The notes below the pieces were generated by a model. That model saw only the letters and a list, made by a program, of their open reading frames with translations. It ran no database searches and had not been told where the DNA came from. The position numbers and the translations under genes are program-made. Positions 7,638 to 13,253 of a stretch of DNA of 17,847 nucleotides are shown piece by piece. Source of the stretch: JBGSIZ01 sp041742255 (GTDB lineage: Bacteria; Pseudomonadota; Alphaproteobacteria; Rhodobacterales; Rhodobacteraceae); the NCBI GenBank assembly GCA_041742255.1, contig JBGSIZ010000183.1, positions 1-17,847 of the forward strand. The letters run 5' to 3'. Position 1 is the first letter of the stretch. Every line of letters starts with the position of its first letter.

Positions 7638-8164
7638 CCGTGATGATCCCGGCCTGGGTCAATGGCACGCTGACCCCGGTGGAAAAGCTGGAGGTGCACC
7701 AGAAAGGCCATAAACATCAGGCCATTAGCGTATTCCTGTTGCGCGGCTCCGAGGTGTTGATCCAGCAACGCGCGATGGGGAAATATCATACGCCGGGGTT
7801 GTGGGCGAACACCTGTTGCACCCATCCGGCATGGGGCGAGGACCCTGCCGCCTGTGCGCTGCGCCGGATGGACGAGGAGTTGGGTATCACCGGAATTTCC
7901 GTGGCCCACCGCGATCAGATCGAATATCGCGCCCCTGTGGGGGGCGGTTTGATCGAACACGAGGTCGTGGACCTGTTTGTGGCCCAAGCCCCTGAAAACT
8001 TGACCATTTCGCCGAACCCGGACGAGGTGATGGCGGTGCGTTGGGTCGATTTCTATGACCTGTCCGCCCAAGTGGCCCGCCGCCCGTATGAGTTCACGCC
8101 GTGGCTGCGCATCTACCTTGCCGAACATTCCGAGCGTATTTTTGCCGGTCTGGTCAAGGCGTAG
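7634..8164 (+). CDS. idi: Isopentenyl-diphosphate delta-isomerase, type I
   Basis: A 176-residue Nudix-fold enzyme that interconverts IPP and DMAPP, supplying both for geranylgeranyl diphosphate. Visible active-site features are NTCCTHP, with Cys62 aligning with the catalytic cysteine; the metal histidines in HQKGHKHQA (22-30) and THP; the Nudix-like helix ending RRMDEELG; and the second acidic site GGLIEHE (Glu108/Glu110). Its ATG overlaps the bchP stop (ATGA), so translation is coupled. The N-terminus MTVMIPAWVNG, including the first Met, resembles PGC-linked Idi proteins. It is the last gene of the bchG operon and converges on dxs, the other isoprenoid gene of the cluster. Confidence 0.95.
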   Translation: MTVMIPAWVNGTLTPVEKLEVHQKGHKHQAISVFLLRGSEVLIQQRAMGKYHTPGLWANTCCTHPAWGEDPAACALRRMDEELGITGISVAHRDQIEYRAPVGGGLIEHEVVDLFVAQAPENLTISPNPDEVMAVRWVDFYDLSAQVARRPYEFTPWLRIYLAEHSERIFAGLVKA

Positions 8165-8193
8165 GTTAACGCGGCGCCGGAGGGTCAAGCCGG

Positions 8194-8226
8194 CGTCGGT
8201 ATTCCGTCGGTACTGCGTCGGTGTCA
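8194..8226. repeat. Three tandem copies of an 11-bp unit in the idi-dxs spacer
   Basis: Units CGTCGGTATTC, CGTCGGTACTG and CGTCGGTGTCA follow each other exactly, all starting CGTCGGT. The period is about one helical turn. The surrounding spacer (8165-8283) holds no ORF of note. No function is evident; this may be chance slippage. Confidence 0.5.
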
Positions 8227-8283
8227 TTTTCGCAGGGGCAGCCGTTACCGCACCGCCCGCCGCAATCTTAACCATTCAACCGA

Positions 8284-10200
8284 TCAGACGGGTGTGCCCG
8301 TCTTTTCCCGCGTCATGCCTGCCGCCTGCATCGCCGTGGCCGCGATGTCCACCGCCGTCAGCCCCGCATCCGCATACATCGCGTCGGGCGCGGCGTGGTC
8401 GATGTAACGGTCCGGCAGGGTCATGGTTCGTATCTGCGTTTCCCACAGCAACCCTTCGTTGGCGAGGTAGTGCAGGACCATGGCGCCAAAGCCGCCCTGC
8501 GACCCTTGTTCGATGGTCACGACCGCCCGATGCCCCCGGATGAGTTTGCGGATCAGCGCGGTGTCCAGCGGTTTGGCAAAACGGGCATCGGCGAGCGTGA
8601 CGGAGGCCCCCTGCGCCTCGAGCAGGTGCACCGCCTTTTGACATTCGCCCAGATGCGCCCCAAAGGACAAAAGCGCGATGTCGGTGCCAGATTGCAGGAC
8701 GCGGCCCTTGCCGATTTCCAACACCTCGCCCTGATCGGGGAGGGGTGCGCCCGACCCTTCGCCGCGCGGATAGCGGAATGCGATGGGGCCATCGTTATAG
8801 GCGGCCGCGGTGGCGACCATATGGACCAGCTCCACCTCGTCGCCTGCCGCCATGACGACCATATTGGGCAGCGCCACCAGATACCCGATGTCGAATGATC
8901 CCGCGTGCGTCGGACCATCGGCCCCCACCAGCCCCGCCCGGTCTATCGCGAACCGCACGGGCAGGTTTTGCAGCGCCACATCATGCACGATCTGGTCATA
9001 GCCCCGTTGCAGGAAGGTCGAATAGATCGCGCAGAAGGGTTTCATGCCCGCCGCCGCCATGCCCGCCGCAAAGGTGACGCCATGCTGTTCGGCGATGCCC
9101 ACATCGAACACCCGCCCCGGAAACCGTTTCGCCATAATATCAAGGCCCGTCCCCGATGGCATTGCCGCCGTGATGCCCACGATGGCCGGATCGCGCCCTG
9201 CCGCATCGGTCAGGGCGTTGCCGAATACGGTTGTATAGCTGGGCGAATTGGGCCGCGATTTGGCCTGTTCCCCTGTATCAGGGTCGAATTTGCCAACCCC
9301 GTGGTATTTGTCCGCAGACCGTTCGGCCGCCGCGAACCCCTTGCCCTTGACCGTGCAGACGTGGATCAGAACCGGCCCGGTCGCCCGGACCTTGGCCGCG
9401 CGCAGCACTGGCAGAAGTTGCGTCAGGTCGTGGCCGTCAATCGGCCCGATGTATTGGAACCCCAGTTCTTCGAACAACGTCCCTTGCCCGCCGGGCAGTC
9501 CGGTGACTAGTTGCCGCGCCCGCCGCGCATGATCCCGCAAGGGGCCGGGCAGCGCCGCCTCGAACCCTTCCGCCATTTTCTGCATCTGCCCCAAGGGCGA
9601 GGCGTAAAGCCCGGACAGGTATTTCGACATCGCCCCCACGGGTGGTGCGATGGACATTTCATTGTCATTGAGGATGACGAACATTCGCCGCCCTTCGGAC
9701 CCTGCGTTATTCAGCGCCTCGTAGGCCATGCCCGCGCTGATGGACCCGTCCCCGATCACCGCGATGGCGTCGCCTGTGTCCTGCCCCATGTCCCGCGCCA
9801 CGGTGAACCCGAGTGCCGCCGAAATGGACGTGCTGGAATGTGCTGCCCCGAAGGGGTCATAATCGGATTCGCTGCGTTTGGTGAAGCCCGACAGCCCGCC
9901 CTCCTGGCGGAGTGTCCGGATCCGGTCCCGCCGCCCGGTCAGCACCTTGTGAGGGTAGCATTGGTGCCCCACGTCCCACACCAGTTTGTCGCGCGGCGTG
10001 TTGAACACCGCGTGGATCGCCACCGCCAGTTCAACCACCCCGAGCGACGACCCAAGATGCCCGCCCGTTTCCGACACAGCCGAGATCACCTCGGACCGCA
10101 ATTCCTGCGCCACCTGTATCAGCGCGCTGTCGGACAGTGCCCGCAGGTCTGCGGGGGTGTTGATCCGGTCGAGAAGCGGGGTGTGCGGGCGATGGGACAT
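8284..10200 (-). CDS. dxs: 1-deoxy-D-xylulose-5-phosphate synthase
   Basis: A 638-residue ThDP-dependent cytosolic enzyme. It condenses pyruvate and glyceraldehyde-3-phosphate to DXP, the first and often limiting step of the MEP isoprenoid pathway. Domains run in transketolase order. GGHLGSSLGVVEL (46-58) and the ThDP/Mg motif GDGSISAGMAYEALNNAG (150-167) are in the N-terminal part; catalytic Glu371 lies in DVGIAEQH; the Dxs signature DRAGLVGADGPTHAG spans about 420-434; a C-terminal transketolase domain follows. The start at 10200 (MSHRPHTPLLDRI) has AAAGGA 6 nt upstream; a frame open 24 codons further reads through the upstream terminator hairpin and is rejected. dxs directly behind pufX is also known in R. 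capsulatus. The terminator-like hairpin ends only about 13 nt before the start codon, so its expression depends on read-through or a local promoter. Confidence 0.96.
   Translation of the reverse strand: MSHRPHTPLLDRINTPADLRALSDSALIQVAQELRSEVISAVSETGGHLGSSLGVVELAVAIHAVFNTPRDKLVWDVGHQCYPHKVLTGRRDRIRTLRQEGGLSGFTKRSESDYDPFGAAHSSTSISAALGFTVARDMGQDTGDAIAVIGDGSISAGMAYEALNNAGSEGRRMFVILNDNEMSIAPPVGAMSKYLSGLYASPLGQMQKMAEGFEAALPGPLRDHARRARQLVTGLPGGQGTLFEELGFQYIGPIDGHDLTQLLPVLRAAKVRATGPVLIHVCTVKGKGFAAAERSADKYHGVGKFDPDTGEQAKSRPNSPSYTTVFGNALTDAAGRDPAIVGITAAMPSGTGLDIMAKRFPGRVFDVGIAEQHGVTFAAGMAAAGMKPFCAIYSTFLQRGYDQIVHDVALQNLPVRFAIDRAGLVGADGPTHAGSFDIGYLVALPNMVVMAAGDEVELVHMVATAAAYNDGPIAFRYPRGEGSGAPLPDQGEVLEIGKGRVLQSGTDIALLSFGAHLGECQKAVHLLEAQGASVTLADARFAKPLDTALIRKLIRGHRAVVTIEQGSQGGFGAMVLHYLANEGLLWETQIRTMTLPDRYIDHAAPDAMYADAGLTAVDIAATAMQAAGMTREKTGTPV
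8286..8306 (+). terminator. Likely intrinsic terminator of the bchG-idi operon
   Basis: AGACGGG-TGTG-CCCGTCT forms a 7-bp GC-rich stem followed by TTT on the plus strand. The left arm overlaps the dxs stop codon and the right arm the last dxs codons, so the same bases serve both genes. Read on the minus strand there is no trailing T run, so it should work mainly for the plus-strand operon. Confidence 0.55.
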
Positions 10201-10213
10201 TGCGGTTCCTTTG

Positions 10214-10256
10214 AAATAAAAAAGGCGTCGCGATGGGGGAAACCCAACGCGACGCC
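10214..10256 (-). terminator. Intrinsic-terminator-like hairpin between pufX and dxs
   Basis: On the minus strand GGCGTCGCG (10256-10248) pairs perfectly with CGCGACGCC (10232-10224), a 9-bp stem with a 15-nt loop that contains a further GGG/CCC pair. A T-run (TTTTTTATTT) follows at once. It sits just upstream of the dxs ribosome-binding site, with the T-run ending about 13 nt before the ATG, leaving no room for a promoter between them. It marks the likely 3' end of most puf transcripts and may attenuate dxs. Confidence 0.75.
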
Positions 10257-10287
10257 AGTTTCCTGTAGCCAACAGGAAGGGAACTGG
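10255..10287 (-). other. Stem-loop in the pufX-dxs spacer
   Basis: CCAGTT (10255-10260) pairs with AACTGG (10282-10287). Inside it TCCTGT (10261-10266) pairs with ACAGGA (10272-10277), with loop AGCCA and a 4-nt bulge. It abuts the terminator hairpin and shares 2 nt with it. It is likely part of the 3' mRNA structure of puf. Confidence 0.5.
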
Positions 10288-10312
10288 GGTCTTTGACCGA
10301 AATCAGGACCCC
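10286..10312 (-). other. Stem-loop in the pufX-dxs spacer
   Basis: GGGGTC (10286-10291) and GACCCC (10307-10312) form a 6-bp GC-rich inverted repeat with a 15-nt loop. It shares two bases with the neighbouring stem-loop, so the two cannot form fully at the same time. Confidence 0.4.
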
Positions 10313-10354
10313 GTGTGACAGACCATCCAGGGAGGGCGGTCCGACGGCGAGGGA

Positions 10355-10401
10355 ACAGGCGGGGGGCGTCGCGCCCTGTTGCAGGGGTTGACCCCGCCTG
10401 T
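10355..10401 (-). other. Strong stem-loop immediately after pufX
   Basis: ACAGGCGGGG (10355-10364) and CCCCGCCTGT (10392-10401) are perfectly complementary over 10 bp. A second 5-bp stem, CCCTG/CAGGG (10374-10378 with 10382-10386), sits in the loop. It begins 13 nt after the pufX stop and has no T-run, so it looks like a 3' exonuclease barrier protecting puf mRNA and not a terminator. Confidence 0.6.
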
Positions 10402-10414
10402 CCCGGTTCGGTGT

Positions 10415-10648
10415 TCAGCCAACGGTCGGCAAGGCGTCCGTTGTCAGATTGAACGACAGCGGCGTCGGGTCCGGCGTTTGCCGGCTCTCCTCGGGCAGTT
10501 GCCGTCCGATGGCCGCGATCACCGCGATCACCAGCCAGATGGACAGGATGAACGCGGCTGCATAGCCCGCCCCCTTGAGCATCAGGAACGTCACATCTGC
10601 CGTCAGCCGGGACCGTTTGGACATCGTGAAGAGGGTATCGTCATTCAT
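10415..10648 (-). CDS. pufX: Reaction centre-LH1 protein PufX
   Basis: A 77-residue single-span membrane protein. In Rhodobacter, PufX opens the LH1 ring so that ubiquinol can leave the reaction centre, and it shapes the core complex. Visible features are a hydrophilic basic N-terminus, the PufX-like segment FLMLKGAGYAAAF (21-33) leading into one transmembrane helix to about residue 48, then GRQLPEESRQ and a proline-rich C-terminal tail. ATG 10648 was chosen: GAGGAG lies 8 nt upstream. A GTG three codons earlier is possible. It is the last gene of the puf operon, 12 nt after pufM. Outside the KGAG helix the sequence diverges, which is normal for this fast-evolving protein. Location plus topology make the call secure; a pufC cytochrome is excluded by the size and lack of CxxCH motifs. 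Confidence 0.88.
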   Translation of the reverse strand: MNDDTLFTMSKRSRLTADVTFLMLKGAGYAAAFILSIWLVIAVIAAIGRQLPEESRQTPDPTPLSFNLTTDALPTVG

Positions 10649-10660
10649 TGCAGTCACTCC

Positions 10661-11587
10661 TCAGTTCAGCGGTGCGTAGCCGTGCAGCTGCGCCCAAACA
10701 TACCAGTTGTCGACAACCGTGCCTGTCAGCAGGATCCCGATGCCACCCGTGATCGGGGTGAGAACGGCGAACCACCAGGCCCAGCGGTGAATCCCTTCCA
10801 TCGTGGCGTTAAAGCCCATGGTCCAGCGCCAGAACAACGCCGCCCGTTCAGAGGCCGTGCCACGGTCCACGATCTGTTCAATCTCGCGTTCCCCGCCAAA
10901 GCGGGAGACCGCCAGAATGGTCGCCCCGTGCATCGCGAACAGGAGAGCCGATCCGTAGAGGAAGGCGATCGAGAGCGCGTGGAAGGGGTTATAGAACAGG
11001 TTGCCGTAGGTGATGGAAAACAGGTTCGTCCAGTCGAGGTGCGGGAAGATGCCGTAGGGCACTGCCTCGCTCCAGGATCCCATCAGGATCGGCCGGATCA
11101 GGCCAAGCACAAAGATGAGCCACAGAAGGGCGGCAAAGGCCCAGGCCACATGCATCCCCATCCCGAGCGCCTTGGCCCGGTTGTAGGTCCGCACCCACCA
11201 CGCACAGCACCCCACGAGGAAGAAGAACGACGCGATCAGCCACCATCCGCCTTCTTCGAGCGGCGCAAAGCCAAGCCCGTATTCCGGCGACGGCGGTTCA
11301 AGCGCCATCCAGAACAGATCCCGGAAGAAGATCCCCGGAGAGTATTCTGCCTGTGCCCAGAAGTTCATCCCGATGATGAAGAACCAAGCCGCGAAACCGA
11401 TCACCGCCACAAGCCCGTAGGACCCCCGGTGAACCGGCCCGATCTGGGCGTTGCCGAAGAGGCCGGCAAGCACCGAGAACGTCGTTCCCCTTGTCCGTTC
11501 ACGCATCGTTGTCGGGTCAGCCATGACGCCCATTTCGGCGGGGCCCTGAACCTGCACTTGCGTGAAGATATTCTGATATTCAGCCAT
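10661..11587 (-). CDS. pufM: Photosynthetic reaction centre M subunit
   Basis: A 308-residue membrane subunit with five transmembrane helices that binds half of the special pair, QA and the non-haem iron. All key ligands are present, one position above R. sphaeroides numbering because Met1 is counted: His183 (accessory BChl), His203 (special pair), Tyr211 (M210), His220, Glu235 and His267 (iron), and Trp253 (QA stacking). The length matches PufM. A strong AAGGAGG overlaps the pufL stop just upstream; the start is 14 nt after pufL. There is no C-terminal extension. Confidence 0.98.
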   Translation of the reverse strand: MAEYQNIFTQVQVQGPAEMGVMADPTTMRERTRGTTFSVLAGLFGNAQIGPVHRGSYGLVAVIGFAAWFFIIGMNFWAQAEYSPGIFFRDLFWMALEPPSPEYGLGFAPLEEGGWWLIASFFFLVGCCAWWVRTYNRAKALGMGMHVAWAFAALLWLIFVLGLIRPILMGSWSEAVPYGIFPHLDWTNLFSITYGNLFYNPFHALSIAFLYGSALLFAMHGATILAVSRFGGEREIEQIVDRGTASERAALFWRWTMGFNATMEGIHRWAWWFAVLTPITGGIGILLTGTVVDNWYVWAQLHGYAPLN

Positions 11588-11601
11588 TTCTCATATCCTC
11601 C

Positions 11602-12432
11602 TTACAGGTTCACCCACCAGGGCAGTTCATAATACCAGTCCCACCAGACGATCCATTCTTCGAACCAGACCGTGCCCGAGATCACGATACAGACGGCCGA
11701 CCAAAACCCGGCCGAGAGCGCCAGAAACAGCCCCAGACGGTGGATGCCGAGCGGCCCGATCGAGTAGCCGATCAGATCCCGGAAATAGGTGTCTTCGTGG
11801 TCCGGACTGCGGACCTGTTCGCCTTTGGCGGGATTGACCGCCGACAGGACGAGCGAGCCGTGCAAGGCCAGAGCAACCGCGTTGATGAAGAAGAACGAGA
11901 TCGCGACCATGTGCGCCGGATTGTAGTGGAAGTTGCCGTAGGCGTAGCCGGTGTTGTTCACCCAATCGAGGTGGGAGAAAATCCCGTAGGGGAACGCATA
12001 GCCCCAAGCCCCCATCAGCACCGGCCGGATGACCACGAGGGTCACATAGGCAAAAATGGCGACGCCAAAGGCGAAGGGCACATGAAAGCCGATGCCGAGT
12101 TTGCGGCAAATCTCGACCTCGCGCATCATCCAGCTGACGAAGGCGCCGATGGCGCATATCGTGATGATCTGCCACAGCCCCCCCTGCAACAGTGGTGCCA
12201 TGCCCAGACCAACCTCAAGCGCGGGCGGGTCGATAGAGATAAGCCATGGATTCCACGTGGGCCCCTGAGAGGCCCCGTAGAAAATGAGGATCGTGCCAAG
12301 GGCGGCGAAAAAGAACGTCGTGACCCCGAAGAAGCCCACGTAGAACGGGCCCACCCAGAAGTCGAACAGATCCCCGCCGACCAGCGTCCCGCCACGGACG
12401 CGGTATTTCTTTTCGAAGCTGAGCTGAGCCAT
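11602..12432 (-). CDS. pufL: Photosynthetic reaction centre L subunit
   Basis: A 276-residue membrane subunit with five helices that carries the active electron-transfer branch and the QB pocket. Key residues, one above R. sphaeroides numbering, are all conserved: His154 (accessory BChl), His174 (special pair), His191 and His231 (iron), Glu105, and the QB proton pathway Glu213, Asp214 and Ser224. GGAGTAGGAAG precedes the ATG. It is separated from pufA by 119 nt containing a strong hairpin, which is the usual place for the puf mRNA decay boundary. Confidence 0.98.
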   Translation of the reverse strand: MAQLSFEKKYRVRGGTLVGGDLFDFWVGPFYVGFFGVTTFFFAALGTILIFYGASQGPTWNPWLISIDPPALEVGLGMAPLLQGGLWQIITICAIGAFVSWMMREVEICRKLGIGFHVPFAFGVAIFAYVTLVVIRPVLMGAWGYAFPYGIFSHLDWVNNTGYAYGNFHYNPAHMVAISFFFINAVALALHGSLVLSAVNPAKGEQVRSPDHEDTYFRDLIGYSIGPLGIHRLGLFLALSAGFWSAVCIVISGTVWFEEWIVWWDWYYELPWWVNL

Positions 12433-12509
12433 CTTCCTACTCCGTTAGTGGGCAGGTGTGCTGCCCTATTCGTTCGTTCCGGTGTCTGTGCCGGCAGTTT
12501 GAGTTTTGC

Positions 12510-12533
12510 CGCGGGCGACCATGGCCGCCCGCG
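12510..12533 (-). other. pufA-pufL intercistronic mRNA hairpin
   Basis: CGCGGGCG and CGCCCGCG form an 8-bp GC stem around GCCATGGT, whose G-T and C-G pairs can extend it. On the mRNA strand it lies about 18 nt after the pufA stop and is followed by CGGCAAAACTC, not a T-run. In Rhodobacter the equivalent hairpin blocks 3' decay, makes a stable pufBA message and sets the LH1:RC ratio. The same role is inferred here. Confidence 0.75.
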
Positions 12534-12551
12534 ACTACGTCGGTCGTTTGA

Positions 12552-12710
12552 TTACACGCCTGCGCCGAAAGCGAGGGTGAACCAGTTGGTTGCCGGGTTG
12601 CTGAGCAGGACGAGGTGAATCATCGCAGCCAGCAGGAACAGGAACACGCCCTGTGCCACGAACACGCGGCGGGGATCGAAGATGAGCCAGATTTTGTAAA
12701 ATTGAGCCAT
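12552..12710 (-). CDS. pufA: Light-harvesting 1 alpha subunit
   Basis: A 52-residue single-span antenna polypeptide. MAQFYKIWLIFDPRRVFVAQ is the classic LH1-alpha N-terminus; the helix follows with His32 (AAMIHLVLL) as the BChl a ligand, then a short aromatic tail (NWFTLAFGAGV). Too short for ordinary ORF length filters, but unambiguous. It starts 12 nt after the pufB stop, with AAGGGA overlapping that stop region as ribosome-binding site. Confidence 0.97.
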   Translation of the reverse strand: MAQFYKIWLIFDPRRVFVAQGVFLFLLAAMIHLVLLSNPATNWFTLAFGAGV

Positions 12711-12722
12711 TTTTTTGATCCC

Positions 12723-12878
12723 TTACCAGCCGAACCAGGGCAATTTGATGTACGTCAGGATATGAGCGACGACGGCGATGATCGTGAAGATCCACAGCCC
12801 GCTCATATACACTGAGTGCAGCTCTTGCGCTTGCTCGTCAGTGAGACCTGTGAACGACAGGTCAGATTTATCAGCCAT
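12723..12878 (-). CDS. pufB: Light-harvesting 1 beta subunit
   Basis: A 51-residue single-span antenna polypeptide. MADKSDLSFTGLTDEQAQEL is followed by HSVYMSGLW (His21, conserved) and the membrane helix with His39 (VAHILTYIKLPWFGW) as BChl a ligand and the conserved aromatic C-terminus. GGAGA lies 7 nt before the ATG. The start codon is overlapped by the end of a 24-codon ORF (pufK-like), and a hairpin lies 28 nt upstream, so pufB translation may be gated. Confidence 0.97.
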   Translation of the reverse strand: MADKSDLSFTGLTDEQAQELHSVYMSGLWIFTIIAVVAHILTYIKLPWFGW

Positions 12879-12945
12879 TTTTTGTCTCCAAAACGATGTA
12901 CTGACGCCGCAGTGCCCCTGCGGCTGGGTAACGACAGGAGGTCAT
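12871..12945 (-). CDS. pufK: Short pufK-like ORF overlapping the pufB start
   Basis: A 24-codon ORF, MTSCRYPAAGALRRQYIVLE then TKNG, runs between pufQ and pufB. Its stop codon TGA lies inside pufB codons 2-3 (ATGGCTGA), an 8-nt overlap that could couple the two. It uses many codons that GC-rich neighbours use little (TGT, CCA, GCA, GGG, GTT, TTG, ACA, AAA, AAT). In R. sphaeroides a similarly placed ORF of about 20 rare-codon-rich codons, pufK, acts as a translational gate for pufB. The ribosome-binding site (AGGGG directly before ATG) is poor. No similarity to the R. sphaeroides peptide was tested; the call rests on position, overlap and codon use. Confidence 0.5.
   Translation of the reverse strand: MTSCRYPAAGALRRQYIVLETKNG
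12906..12924 (-). other. Hairpin at the 5' side of pufB
   Basis: GCCGCAG and CTGCGGC pair perfectly (7 bp) around a 5-nt loop, inside the pufK-like ORF and 28 nt upstream of the pufB ATG. Hairpins here are known in Rhodobacter to shield the pufBA message from 5' RNase E-type attack; the same is inferred. Confidence 0.6.
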
Positions 12946-12960
12946 CCCCTGCCCTGAGTC

Positions 12961-12986
12961 CCGCCTTCCCCTTTGGAAGGGGGCGG
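12961..12986 (-). other. Imperfect hairpin between pufQ and pufB
   Basis: CCGCC/GGCGG (12961-12965 with 12982-12986) and TTCC/GGAA (12966-12969 with 12975-12978) pair with a 3-nt bulge. It lies between the pufQ stop and the shorter hairpin nearer pufB. No T-run follows, so it is more likely a processing or stability element than a terminator. Confidence 0.4.
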
Positions 12987-13028
12987 CGTTCTTCTCCCGC
13001 TCCGGTTGCCCGGGTCGGGAAATTCGGA

Positions 13029-13253
13029 TCACCCGGCGAAGATCATCGGGGTGATGATGCGCGCCTGGCTCCAGGCCCGCGCGATCGGTCCTTTTTCGGG
13101 CAGCGCCATTTGGCGCGCCGCCGTCAGCGCCCAAGTGAGCGTGCAGAGCGGCAGCGTGGCCACAAAGATCAGGCCGAAATAGGCGTAAAACTCGCGCCGG
13201 GGCGGAGCGTGCCGTTCGCGGATCATCGGACTGTCCGTTGTAAAGTCGGTCAT
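13029..13253 (-). CDS. pufQ: PufQ, bacteriochlorophyll biosynthesis/assembly protein
   Basis: A 74-residue protein with one hydrophobic span (EFYAYFGLIFVATLPLCTLT) and a conserved PufQ tail (GPIARAWSQARIITPMIF). PufQ stimulates bacteriochlorophyll formation in Rhodobacter and has been proposed as a carrier of late pigment intermediates; its biochemistry is unsettled. Length and position match the family. ATG 13253 overlaps the bchZ stop (ATGA), and GGGAGG lies upstream within bchZ, so its translation is coupled to bchZ and the main puf promoter must lie inside bchZ. Confidence 0.93.
   Translation of the reverse strand: MTDFTTDSPMIRERHAPPRREFYAYFGLIFVATLPLCTLTWALTAARQMALPEKGPIARAWSQARIITPMIFAG

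Noticed and set aside
10201..10272. A 24-codon N-terminal extension of dxs
   Set aside because: It would translate through the terminator hairpin and T-run, while the start at 10200 has a good Shine-Dalgarno sequence and the normal Dxs N-terminus.
10379..11632. 417-codon plus-strand frame opposite pufX and pufM
   Set aside because: Antisense to pufM, whose ligand residues are all present; composition is that of a shadow frame.
12474..12530. An 18-codon ORF between pufA and pufL
   Set aside because: Its start is inside the hairpin loop, there is no ribosome-binding site, and the peptide shows no features; the spacer is better explained by mRNA structure.
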